From contig CANREX010000080.1 of NCBI GenBank assembly GCA_947629735.1, forward strand, positions 1 through 6,824: DNA of 6,824 bases, given 5' to 3'. Under the pieces are notes generated by a model, which searched no databases, was not told where the DNA came from, and saw only the letters and a list, made by a program, of their open reading frames with translations. Position 1 is the first letter of the stretch; each line of letters opens with the position of its first letter. The stretch comes from an uncultured Clostridia bacterium (lineage in GTDB: Bacteria > Bacillota > Clostridia > Christensenellales > Borkfalkiaceae). This document shows, in pieces, positions 1 to 6,045 of the stretch. Position numbers and translations under genes: made by a program.

Positions 1-486
1 GCGGCGGGCAAGATGTCGTGGCTCGATCTCTTCCTCGGCACGGGCGTCGCGGGGTGCATAGGCGAAACTTGCAAACTCGCGCTTATCGTCGGATATATCT
101 ACCTCGTTGCGCGCAAGGTCATAAAGTGGTGGCAACCCATACTGTTCATAGTCGTCTCCTGCTTCCTCTCCGTCTGCCTTGCAACGGCAAGTTCGCACAC
201 GTTTGAGATATCCCTCTTTATGGACTACATGCTCTCGGGCGGGCTGATGTTCGGCGCGATATTCATGGCGACGGACTACGTAACTTCCCCCAAGGGCTTA
301 TACGGGCAGATAGTTTACTATGTCGCGCTGGGCGTTTTGACGGCGGTTTTGAGATACTTCACCAAGATAGAAGTCGTCTCGTTCGTGATAATGCTTATGA
401 ATCTTCTGGTTCCGCTCATCGACACATATATCGTGCGCAAACCTTTCGGCTACAAAAAGCAAAAGAAACAAAAGGAGGGCAAATAA
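1..486 (+). CDS. rnfD: RnfD, ion-translocating Fd:NAD+ oxidoreductase subunit D (5' partial)
   Basis: Membrane subunit of the Rnf complex, which oxidises reduced ferredoxin with NAD+ and exports Na+ or H+; RnfD is the NqrB-like subunit carrying a covalent FMN. The frame is open from base 1 with no start needed, so this is the C-terminal part of a longer protein (about 160 residues seen, against 300 or more in the family). Visible family motifs are the G-x-x-G-E-T segment near the start (bases about 49-75), FMATDYVTSP (about 262-291) and the MNLLVPLID segment near the end. About five hydrophobic segments are seen, then a short Lys-rich cytoplasmic tail. The flavinylation Thr of the family lies upstream of the G-x-x-G-E segment and is outside the window. 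The ribosome binding site of rnfG (AAGGAGG, 472-478) lies inside the last codons, and rnfG starts directly after the stop. An ATG at 13-15 is internal, not the real start. Confidence 0.93.
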   Translation, partial: AAGKMSWLDLFLGTGVAGCIGETCKLALIVGYIYLVARKVIKWWQPILFIVVSCFLSVCLATASSHTFEISLFMDYMLSGGLMFGAIFMATDYVTSPKGLYGQIVYYVALGVLTAVLRYFTKIEVVSFVIMLMNLLVPLIDTYIVRKPFGYKKQKKQKEGK

Positions 487-1107
487 ATGACGGCAAAACA
501 GTTCTTCAAAAGCAAGGCTTTCAAGTGCATTGTGACCCTTCTCGCGATATTGCTCGTCTGCGGCGTAATGCTTACGATATGCAACGCGCTGTTCTTTGTC
601 TCCGCCGAGGAAAAGCTGCAAAGGGCTATTTCCAAGATATACGGCGAGGAAGTCGAATACAACATCGCCGAGCCCGACAGCTCAGTGACCCTCACCTCTT
701 CGCGGGTAGAGGAAGTCTATGAGATTACCACCTACGAAGGCGATTATCTGTTGAAAGTGACGGGGTTCGAAGGTTACAGCGGCGGCACGGTCACCTGCTG
801 GGTGCTCGCCAACGTGTCCGACGGCGTAAAGATCAAAAAGATAACGATAGACAGCAACGTCAACCAATCTTTTATATGGAAAGTGAGCGACGGCGCGCTC
901 CAAACGCTCGTCGGGAAACAGGACGCCGCGGGTTTTGAAAAGTTCGACATGGACGGAATAAAGACGGGCGCTTCCTACTCCATGGGCGCGATATCCAATG
1001 CGGCAAACGGCGCGCTCGAATACGTCAAGGCGAAATACGCGGCGGCGTCGGCTTATCTGTTCCGCGGCGCGGAATGTGCAATCGTATTGCAAGGGGGTAA
1101 CGCATGA
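487..1107 (+). CDS. rnfG: RnfG, FMN-binding subunit of the Rnf complex
   Basis: Single-span membrane-anchored flavoprotein that passes electrons between the membrane core and the other Rnf subunits; homologous to NqrC. Length is 206 residues, normal for the family. Residues about 14-38 form one membrane anchor, followed by an extracytoplasmic FMN-binding domain (about 75-182). The flavinylation motif reads D156-G-I-K-T-G-A-S163-Y-S: the residue that is usually Thr, to which the flavin transferase ApbE attaches FMN by a phosphoester, is Ser here (bases 973-975). The start ATG directly follows the rnfD stop and has AAGGAGG at 472-478, eight bases upstream. The stop overlaps the rnfE start by four bases (ATGA), indicating translational coupling. 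Identity rests on the motif and on the position between rnfD and rnfE; sequence outside the motif is more diverged than in its neighbours, as is usual for RnfG. Confidence 0.93.
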   Translation: MTAKQFFKSKAFKCIVTLLAILLVCGVMLTICNALFFVSAEEKLQRAISKIYGEEVEYNIAEPDSSVTLTSSRVEEVYEITTYEGDYLLKVTGFEGYSGGTVTCWVLANVSDGVKIKKITIDSNVNQSFIWKVSDGALQTLVGKQDAAGFEKFDMDGIKTGASYSMGAISNAANGALEYVKAKYAAASAYLFRGAECAIVLQGGNA

Positions 1108-1109
1108 TG
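1091..1109 (+). promoter_or_regulatory. rnfE ribosome binding site and double ATG
   Basis: A purine-rich AAGGGGG (1091-1097) lies inside the last codons of rnfG. Two consecutive in-frame ATGs follow, at 1104 (6 bases downstream) and 1107 (9 bases downstream). Both spacings are workable, so the protein may start with either Met. The 1104 start is preferred because it gives the ATGA overlap common in coupled genes. Confidence 0.6.
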
Positions 1110-1814
1110 AAAAACAAATACGGCAAAATAGCCATGGACGGGTTGATATTCAACAACCCCACGTTCATGCTCGTGCTCGGCACGTGCCCCACCCTCGGGC
1201 TGATTTCATCGGCTTCGAGCGCGGCGGGCATGGGACTTACGGTCGTGGTCATACTGACCCTTTCCAACATTCTTATTTCCGCGTTCCGCAAGATAATTCC
1301 CAACGAAGTGCGCATACCCGCGTATATAGTCATAATTGCGACGCTCGTCACCCTCGCGAGAATGGTGATGCAGAAATTCATACCCGATCTGTACGACAGC
1401 CTGGGCGGCTTCCTCGCGCTGATAGTGGTCAACTGTATCATACTCGGCAGGGCAGAAGCGTTCGCGAACAAACACACGGTGCTTGAAAGCGCGGTGGACG
1501 GGCTCTCCACGGGGCTGGGCTTCACGGCGGCGCTGACGATAATGGGCGTCGTGTGCGAATTCCTCGGAAGCGGCTCGCTGTTCGGGGCTAAGATAATGGA
1601 CTTCTCCATAGGCTTGTTCGCGACCCCCGCGGGCTCGTTCATAATCTACGGGCTGAGCATCGCGCTGTTCACCTACGTGCTCGGCACGATAACGCGCTAC
1701 CGCAGGGTGAAATCTTTAAAACTTTCCCGCGAAAACCTGCTTGACGGCGGGGCTCTTGCGGAAGCTTCCGCTCCCGCCGCTCCCGCCGCCGCGGAAATAA
1801 AGGAGGCTGAATAA
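1104..1814 (+). CDS. rnfE: RnfE, ion-translocating Fd:NAD+ oxidoreductase subunit E
   Basis: Polytopic membrane subunit, NqrD-like, paired with RnfA. Each of the two contributes two cysteines to an intramembrane [2Fe-2S] centre on the electron path. Family motifs are clear: NNPTFMLVLGTCP (Cys28), GMG at 42-44, SNILISAFRKIIP, VRIPAYIVIIA, and VVNCIILGRAEAFA (Cys111). Both ligand cysteines are present. The segment just before Cys111 reads G-G-F-L-A-L-I-V-V-N-C, where a Pro is usual at the Ala105 position; RnfA in this window keeps the Pro. Length is 236 residues; the last 25 or so are a low-complexity Ala/Pro/Glu tail beyond the membrane domain. It overlaps rnfG by four bases and rnfA by one (TAATG), so the three are probably translationally coupled. 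Confidence 0.96.
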   Translation: MMKNKYGKIAMDGLIFNNPTFMLVLGTCPTLGLISSASSAAGMGLTVVVILTLSNILISAFRKIIPNEVRIPAYIVIIATLVTLARMVMQKFIPDLYDSLGGFLALIVVNCIILGRAEAFANKHTVLESAVDGLSTGLGFTAALTIMGVVCEFLGSGSLFGAKIMDFSIGLFATPAGSFIIYGLSIALFTYVLGTITRYRRVKSLKLSRENLLDGGALAEASAPAAPAAAEIKEAE

Positions 1815-2431
1815 TGGGTACATTTATTGCTATAATCTTGGCAGCCGTCCTTACCAACAACTTCATAACGGTAAAGACATACGGCATATGCCCCTTCCTC
1901 GGCGTCTCCAAAAATACGAAGTCCGCGCTCGGCATGGGCGTGGCGGTCACGGTGGTAATGGCTATCGCCGTCGCGGTCACCTATCCCGTATACAATTACC
2001 TCATGAAGATACCCTCTTTGAGCTGGTGGGATTTCCAATTCCTCGAAATCATCGTGTTTATCTTCATAATAGCTTCCCTCGTGCAGATGCTCGAAGCTAT
2101 AATCCGCAAGCTCTCCCCCTCGCTGTATAACGCGATGGGAATTTACCTGCCGCTGATTACCACCAACTGCGCCGTTTTGGGCGTGTGCGAGCTGGTTATC
2201 GGCGATATGTCGGGCATTATAGGCAGCGGATTTGTTATGAACTTCGGCTGGGCGGTTTTATACGCGCTGTTCTCGGGCATAGGCTTTACGCTCGTCATGC
2301 TGATAATGAGCGGGCTGAGGGAAAAGCTGAATTGCTGCAAGGTGGGCAAGTCCCTCGCGGGATTCCCCATATCCATGATAACCGCAAGTTTCATCTGCAT
2401 GGCGTTCATGGTGTTCACCTATATTGTGTGA
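1814..2431 (+). CDS. rnfA: RnfA, ion-translocating Fd:NAD+ oxidoreductase subunit A
   Basis: Polytopic membrane subunit, NqrE-like and paralogous to RnfE, with inverted topology in the complex; together they hold an intramembrane [2Fe-2S] centre. Seen here: the LTNNF motif at 13-17, YGICPFLGVS with Cys26, GMG at 40-42, and the MGIYLPLITTNC block ending at Cys119, followed by AVLGVCE. Both ligand cysteines are intact. Around six hydrophobic helices are visible, and the length (205 residues) is slightly above the usual 190-195. The start is fixed by AAAGGAGG at about 1798-1805, eight bases before the ATG, and by the one-base TAATG overlap with rnfE. A short loop near the C-terminus carries an adjacent Cys pair (LNCCKVG) not part of the family core. 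Confidence 0.96.
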   Translation: MGTFIAIILAAVLTNNFITVKTYGICPFLGVSKNTKSALGMGVAVTVVMAIAVAVTYPVYNYLMKIPSLSWWDFQFLEIIVFIFIIASLVQMLEAIIRKLSPSLYNAMGIYLPLITTNCAVLGVCELVIGDMSGIIGSGFVMNFGWAVLYALFSGIGFTLVMLIMSGLREKLNCCKVGKSLAGFPISMITASFICMAFMVFTYIV

Positions 2432-2444
2432 GGAGGTCTGAAAG

Positions 2445-3335
2445 ATGAATTTTCTCGTAAGTTTGGGAACAGTGGACGCAAACACATGGAAGACGGTCGG
2501 AATAGTCGCGGGAATTTTGGCGGGTCTCGCCCTCGTGATAGTCACGTTGATATTGGTCGTCGGCAAGGTGTTCCATGTTGACATGGACGAAAAGGTCACG
2601 CACATACTCGAAAACCTCGCGGGGGCGAACTGCGGCGGCTGCGGCTGCTCGGGCTGCGCGGGGTTTGCCGATAAGCTCGCGAGGGGCGAAGGCGACCTCT
2701 CCGCGTGCCATGTCACTTCCCCCGAAAAGAAGGCGGAAATAGCGGCGATACTCGGCATCGAGCTCAAAGACGAAGAGCGCACCGTAGCGGTCGTGAAGTG
2801 CAACGGCGGACTCGCGAACGCGCCCGAAGCGTTTGTGTACATGGGCAACCCCACGTGCGCGGGCAACGCTTCCATGCTCGGCGGCAACAAGGTGTGCAAG
2901 TTCGGCTGTCTGGGCTGCGGCGACTGCAAAAACGTCTGCCCCGAGAGCGCGATTAAGATTTCCGATAAACTTTCGGAAGTAGACCCCGACAGGTGCGTAA
3001 GCTGCGGCGCGTGCATAAAGGAATGTCCCAAAAAGATAATAGAGCGTATCCCCGCCTCCGCGCCCGTATACTGCGCCTGCTCGTCAAAGTGCAGGGGTAA
3101 GGACGTTATGAACGCCTGCAAGGTCGGCTGTATCGGCTGCGGCATGTGCTCCAAGAAGTGCCCGCACGGCGCGATAACCATGGTAGACAACCTGCCCGTA
3201 TTCGACTACTCCAAGTGCACGGGCTGCAAGACGTGCGTTGCCGTCTGCCCCCGCCATATAATCATCGACAGAGAAGCCAAGGCGGAAGAAAACTCCCCAG
3301 CAAAAGAGGAGAAAGACGAAAAAAAGACGGCTTGA
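2445..3335 (+). CDS. rnfB: RnfB, multi-[4Fe-4S] ferredoxin-accepting subunit
   Basis: Takes electrons from reduced ferredoxin and feeds the membrane core of the Rnf complex. The 296-residue product has one N-terminal membrane anchor (about 17-40), then a DUF-type FeS domain with C63-x2-C66-x4-C71-x16-C88. Four ferredoxin-type quartets follow: C155/158/161/165, C184/187/190/194, C229/232/235/239 and C258/261/264/268, each closed by Cys-Pro or similar. That accounts for 20 of 28 cysteines. The others are C68, C119, C138, C151, C210, C212, C216 and C225; several are expected in clostridial RnfB, while C68 (usually aromatic in the C-G-G-C-G-Y-P-G-C motif), C210 and C216 look additional. The C-terminus is a charged Lys/Glu tail of about 25 residues. 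AGGAGGT (2431-2437) sits seven bases before the ATG. It is the last operon gene, followed by a strong hairpin. Confidence 0.96.
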   Translation: MNFLVSLGTVDANTWKTVGIVAGILAGLALVIVTLILVVGKVFHVDMDEKVTHILENLAGANCGGCGCSGCAGFADKLARGEGDLSACHVTSPEKKAEIAAILGIELKDEERTVAVVKCNGGLANAPEAFVYMGNPTCAGNASMLGGNKVCKFGCLGCGDCKNVCPESAIKISDKLSEVDPDRCVSCGACIKECPKKIIERIPASAPVYCACSSKCRGKDVMNACKVGCIGCGMCSKKCPHGAITMVDNLPVFDYSKCTGCKTCVAVCPRHIIIDREAKAEENSPAKEEKDEKKTA

Positions 3336-3368
3336 CCGCCCAAGAAATTTTTTAAGTTGCAAAGCGCA

Positions 3369-3420
3369 AAAGCGGCTTTCCGTGAACTCACGGAAAGCCG
3401 CTTTATCTGTTATTTTTTTT
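3369..3420 (+). terminator. Rho-independent terminator of the rnf operon
   Basis: Bases 3369-3385 and 3388-3404 are perfect reverse complements (17 bp, core AAAGCGGCTTTCCG), leaving a tight four-base loop. A run of eight T (3413-3420) follows after an eight-base T-rich gap, so the T-run does not abut the stem as in a textbook case. It lies 33 bases past the rnfB stop. Read from the minus strand, the stem is preceded by A8 and followed by TTTTGCGCTTT, so it could also stop transcription coming from the lysR-type gene. Confidence 0.88.
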
Positions 3421-3554
3421 CTTGTATTTCCGCAGTTATATAACTTCGTTATATCCCCTTATATCCCCGCGCGTTTTACCCGCAAATTCCCGCTTATTTA
3501 GCGCAATTTCCGCCATACTTTCAAACAGCCGTGCGGGCAACAAAGTTTATTATT
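3421..3554. other. Convergent intergenic spacer with short AT-rich repeats
   Basis: No gene or RNA gene is seen. It contains a perfect 10-bp palindrome GTTATATAAC (3435-3444), a tandem pair of TTATATCCCC (3449-3458 and 3459-3468), and a loose pair GCAAATTCCCGC (3482-3493) and GCAATTTCCGCC further right. It lies between the ends of two convergent genes, so a promoter role is not expected. No clear separate terminator for the regulator gene is visible here. Confidence 0.5.
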
Positions 3555-4451
3555 TTATTTCTTTAAATCGCGGGAGAACATATCCACGAACTTTTTCACC
3601 GCAAACGACGCGGGCACGAATTTGGGAAGCGCAATACCCACTCCCCTCACGGGAAGGGCGGGGCGGACGTCGAGCTCGAAGAGTTCACCGCTCTCCAAGT
3701 ACTTTTCCGCATATTCGCGCGGAACGCAACCTATGCCCATTCCCTTGCGGGCGAACTTCATCATCAGATCCCAATTCTCCACCTCTATGTCGGCGTTCAG
3801 GTTCACCCCGAGGGTGTCGAGAAACGTCCTGAGCGCGCGGCGAGCCACGGTGTTTTCCTCTATCATGATAAGAGGGTACTCCTGCAAGGAAGAAAGCCGC
3901 AGCTCCTTCCCTTTGAGATTGGCAAACTTCCCGCCCGCGACGAACACGTCAGAAAGGTGCGCCACCGTGCCCGTAAACTGCACGTCCTTGTCGTCTATCG
4001 GCATGTTGATAAAGCCTATGTCGCACTTGTTTTCTTTGAGCTGCATGAGCGTTTCGGGCGATGTCCCCGTCACAAGCTCTATCTTCACCGACGGATATAT
4101 TGCGTTGAACTCCACTATCTTGTCCGCAAGCAAGTGGGAAAATATGCCGTCCGTCGCGGCTATTCTGATAGTTCCGACGGGCATCGTGCCCATTTCGACT
4201 ATTTTGCTCTCCGCATTTTCCAAAATTTCAAGCGCTTCTTCCACCTGCTTGAATATCAGTTTTCCGCCCTGCACGGACAACTCCATTCCCCTGTGCGTGC
4301 GGTTGAATAGGGGCACGCCGAGCTGACTTTCAAGCTGTTTCACCGCCTGCGACACCGCGGGTTGGGAGATGTACAACTCCTCCGCCGCGCGCGTCAGACT
4401 GCCGCATTTTGCCACGGTGTAAAAGACCCTGTAAAGTTCCAAATTTACCAT
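3555..4451 (-). CDS. LysR-family transcriptional regulator
   Basis: DNA-binding regulator of the LysR family; full length at 298 residues. The N-terminal winged helix-turn-helix is clear: residues about 17-36 (S-L-T-R-A-A-E-E-L-Y-I-S-Q-P-A-V-S-Q-A-V), followed by KQLESQLGVPLFNR, the family signature. A linker helix (about 58-88) leads to a periplasmic-binding-protein-like effector domain (about 92-293), beginning GTIRIAATDG and containing the CDIGF strand. The ligand cannot be read from sequence. The start is supported by TGAGGT (minus strand, 4457-4462), five bases before the ATG. It lies downstream of mnmE on the same strand across a 188-base repeat-filled spacer, and is convergent with the rnf operon. 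LysR proteins often regulate a divergent gene and themselves; no divergent partner exists here, so the target is unknown. Confidence 0.94.
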   Translation of the reverse strand: MVNLELYRVFYTVAKCGSLTRAAEELYISQPAVSQAVKQLESQLGVPLFNRTHRGMELSVQGGKLIFKQVEEALEILENAESKIVEMGTMPVGTIRIAATDGIFSHLLADKIVEFNAIYPSVKIELVTGTSPETLMQLKENKCDIGFINMPIDDKDVQFTGTVAHLSDVFVAGGKFANLKGKELRLSSLQEYPLIMIEENTVARRALRTFLDTLGVNLNADIEVENWDLMMKFARKGMGIGCVPREYAEKYLESGELFELDVRPALPVRGVGIALPKFVPASFAVKKFVDMFSRDLKK

Positions 4452-4482
4452 TTTTTACCTCATATGTAGGCGTAAACCGCTG

Positions 4483-4645
4483 TTTTTTAATTTTTTTGCT
4501 GTTTTAAGCCTGTTTTTCTGTATGGTTTGGGCTTGTTTTTGCAATTTTTAAGCCTGTTTTTTGCAAAGTTTGGGCTGATTTTTGCACTGTTTATGCCCGA
4601 TTTTTACATAGTTTGGGCTGATTTTTGCATAGTTTTGAATTATTT
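4483..4645. repeat. Tandem 43-bp array of alternating half-units with helically phased T-tracts
   Basis: Three copies of a 43-44 bp unit, each made of two half-units of 21-23 bp. The cores alternate in orientation: AGCC (4507), GGGCT (4529), AGCC (4551), GGGCT (4572), GCCC (4595), GGGCT (4615), and a last GCCC (4646) inside the final codons of mnmE. The half-unit consensus on the plus strand is about GGCTGATTTTTGCATAGTTT. Sixteen T-runs (3 to 7 T each) have centres from 4485.5 to 4644, a mean spacing of 10.6 bp, close to one helical turn. Such phased A-tracts are the classical cause of intrinsic DNA curvature. The array lies just upstream of the LysR-type gene and ends at the mnmE stop. On the lysR sense strand it is A-rich with CAGCCC/GGGC cores that could pair in RNA. 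Function unknown. Confidence 0.85.
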
Positions 4646-5953
4646 GCCCACGCAGAATTTTGCGAAAACGGTGTTTATAATCTCCTCGTCCGCCGTGTCG
4701 CCCGTTATCTCGCCGAGGGTGCGCCACGCCTCGCGTATGTCGAGGGAGAGCAAATCGAGCGGGAATTTCCCGACGTTACTTTTCGCCTCTTTTATCTTTT
4801 CCGCCGCCCGTCTGATACAGCCGTAATGCCTTTCCTCTATGACGTACGCGCTGTCGAGGGAAAAACTTCCCACTCCTTTTTGCGCGATAAGCCTTTTGAG
4901 TTCCTCCAACCCCTCGCCCGTGCGGGAAGAAGTCGCGACGTCGTAATTTCCGAAAGGCAGCAGGCTGTCGCACTTTGCAAAGACTTTGATGACCCGCGAG
5001 ACATCCGCCCCGTCCGCCGCGGAAAAATCGCCCTCGTCCGATAGGCAGAGCACCACGTCCGCGCTTTTGATTATGCGCTCCGCCCGCTCTATGCCGATAT
5101 TTTCAATCTCGCCGTCCGTCTGCCTTATGCCCGCGGTATCGGTGAGGTTGTACTTCACGCCGTCTATTGAAATCGCGCCCTCGACCGCGTCGCGCGTCGT
5201 GCCCGCTATCGGGGAAACTATCGCCTTGTCGTAGCCCAACAGCGCGTTTAAAAGGCTGGACTTCCCCGCGTTGGGTTTGCCGCATATAGCGACGGAAACG
5301 CCGCTCTTTATCAGTTTTCCCACGGAGTATTCCCCCGCCAATTTTTCAAGCTCGCTCTCCGCGCCGCTCAGCATTTCGCCTATATCCGCGAGTTCGTCGC
5401 TCTCTATCCCCTCTTCGGGGTAGTCGGTATCCGCGGCAATCGAGGCGAGCAAAAAGGTCAGCTTTTCGCGAATGGCGGCGACCTTCCCGCTCAGCTTTTC
5501 CCCATACAGCAGGCTGCCCGCCCGCACTTCCGCGAGGCTTTCCGCATTTATCATGTCAATCATGCCCTCGGCGGAGGATAGGGAGAGTTTGCCCGCGATG
5601 AACGCGCGCTTGGTGAATTCCCCCCGCTCCGCACTGCGCGCGCCGAGCGAAAACGTCCTTTCGAGCACTCCGCGCGCAATCTGCGCGCCGCCGTGACAGT
5701 GGAATTCCACCACCTCTCCGCCCGTGAACGACTTGGGCGGGGCGAAATACACGCAAAAACCGAAGTCTTCGAACCCGTCGCAGGCAATTTTGCCCGCATA
5801 CATGACGTTCGGCGCAAAGTCCTTGACCTTTTTCTTGCCGCAAGGGATAAACATTTTCTCCGCAAGGGCGAGCGCGCCGTCGCCGCTCACCCTTATTATC
5901 GCGACGCCGCCCGTGCCGTTCGGCGTTGAAATTGCGGAAATCAAATCTTCCAT
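4640..5953 (-). CDS. mnmE: tRNA uridine-5-carboxymethylaminomethyl(34) synthesis GTPase MnmE
   Basis: With MnmG it modifies wobble uridine 34 of tRNAs using a tetrahydrofolate one-carbon unit, in the cytoplasm. The 437-residue protein is slightly shorter than the usual 450-460. The N-terminal folate-binding domain (1-about 115) shows ISTPNGTGGVAIIRVSG and SFTGG-E-VVEFHCHGG; the family usually has G-E-D where this has G-G-E. The helical domain flanks a Ras-like G domain: P-loop GKPNAGKSS (225-233, with the Asn used for K+ binding), GTTRD (261-265), DTAG (282-285). The G4 position reads A-K-C-D (326-329) instead of N-K-x-D. The protein ends FCVGK, with the conserved catalytic-region Cys434. Start: AGGAAAG (minus strand, about 5958-5964) before the ATG, and family-typical N-terminus. 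The usual partner mnmG does not follow; the next gene is the LysR-type regulator. Confidence 0.97.
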   Translation of the reverse strand: MEDLISAISTPNGTGGVAIIRVSGDGALALAEKMFIPCGKKKVKDFAPNVMYAGKIACDGFEDFGFCVYFAPPKSFTGGEVVEFHCHGGAQIARGVLERTFSLGARSAERGEFTKRAFIAGKLSLSSAEGMIDMINAESLAEVRAGSLLYGEKLSGKVAAIREKLTFLLASIAADTDYPEEGIESDELADIGEMLSGAESELEKLAGEYSVGKLIKSGVSVAICGKPNAGKSSLLNALLGYDKAIVSPIAGTTRDAVEGAISIDGVKYNLTDTAGIRQTDGEIENIGIERAERIIKSADVVLCLSDEGDFSAADGADVSRVIKVFAKCDSLLPFGNYDVATSSRTGEGLEELKRLIAQKGVGSFSLDSAYVIEERHYGCIRRAAEKIKEAKSNVGKFPLDLLSLDIREAWRTLGEITGDTADEEIINTVFAKFCVGK

Positions 5954-5991
5954 ATAACTTTCCTATAACTTATGCTTATACATTTTTTGAA

Positions 5992-6020
5992 ATTATAACA
6001 CACTCAAAAGATTTACGCAA
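5992..6020 (-). promoter_or_regulatory. mnmE: Candidate sigma-70-type promoter of mnmE
   Basis: On the minus strand, TTGCGT (6020-6015) is followed after exactly 17 bases by a perfect TATAAT (5997-5992). This places the transcript start near 5985, giving a leader of about 30 bases before the mnmE ATG with the ribosome binding site inside it. The -35 matches only the first three consensus bases. Its position right after the terminator of the upstream gene supports independent transcription. Confidence 0.7.
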
Positions 6021-6021
6021 T

Positions 6022-6045
6022 AAAAAAGCGGGGATTTTTCCCCGC
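6022..6045 (-). terminator. Rho-independent terminator of the upstream minus-strand gene
   Basis: Read on the minus strand, GCGGGGA (6045-6039) pairs with TCCCCGC (6034-6028) across a four-base AAAA loop and is directly followed by six T (6027-6022). This is a textbook intrinsic terminator for the membrane-protein gene ending at 6193, about 150 bases downstream of its stop. On the plus strand the following CTTTAATT is too weak for a confident bidirectional call. Confidence 0.85.

Noticed and set aside
13..486. ATG at 13 as a true start for a short RnfD-like protein
   Set aside because: The frame is open upstream to base 1, there is no ribosome binding site before it, and the family has a long N-terminal part.
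2258..3190. Minus-strand open frame of 310 codons opposite rnfA and rnfB
   Set aside because: It is fully antisense to two well-conserved genes and its length follows from their codon bias; the translation has no family motif.
3622..4326. Plus-strand open frame of 234 codons opposite the LysR-type gene
   Set aside because: The minus-strand frame has a complete LysR signature and ribosome binding site; this is its shadow.
4452..4482. Promoter for the LysR-type gene (TACATA as -10, minus strand)
   Set aside because: Transcription would begin at the ribosome binding site itself, and the -35 partner is poor; not supportable.
4483..4645. Regularly spaced repeats suggesting a CRISPR array
   Set aside because: Half-units are only 21-23 bp, abut one another without unique spacers, are imperfect, and no cas gene is nearby.
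4527..4826. Plus-strand open frame of 99 codons across the repeat array
   Set aside because: It runs through the repeats and into the antisense of mnmE, has a repetitive Phe/Leu-rich translation and no convincing ribosome binding site.
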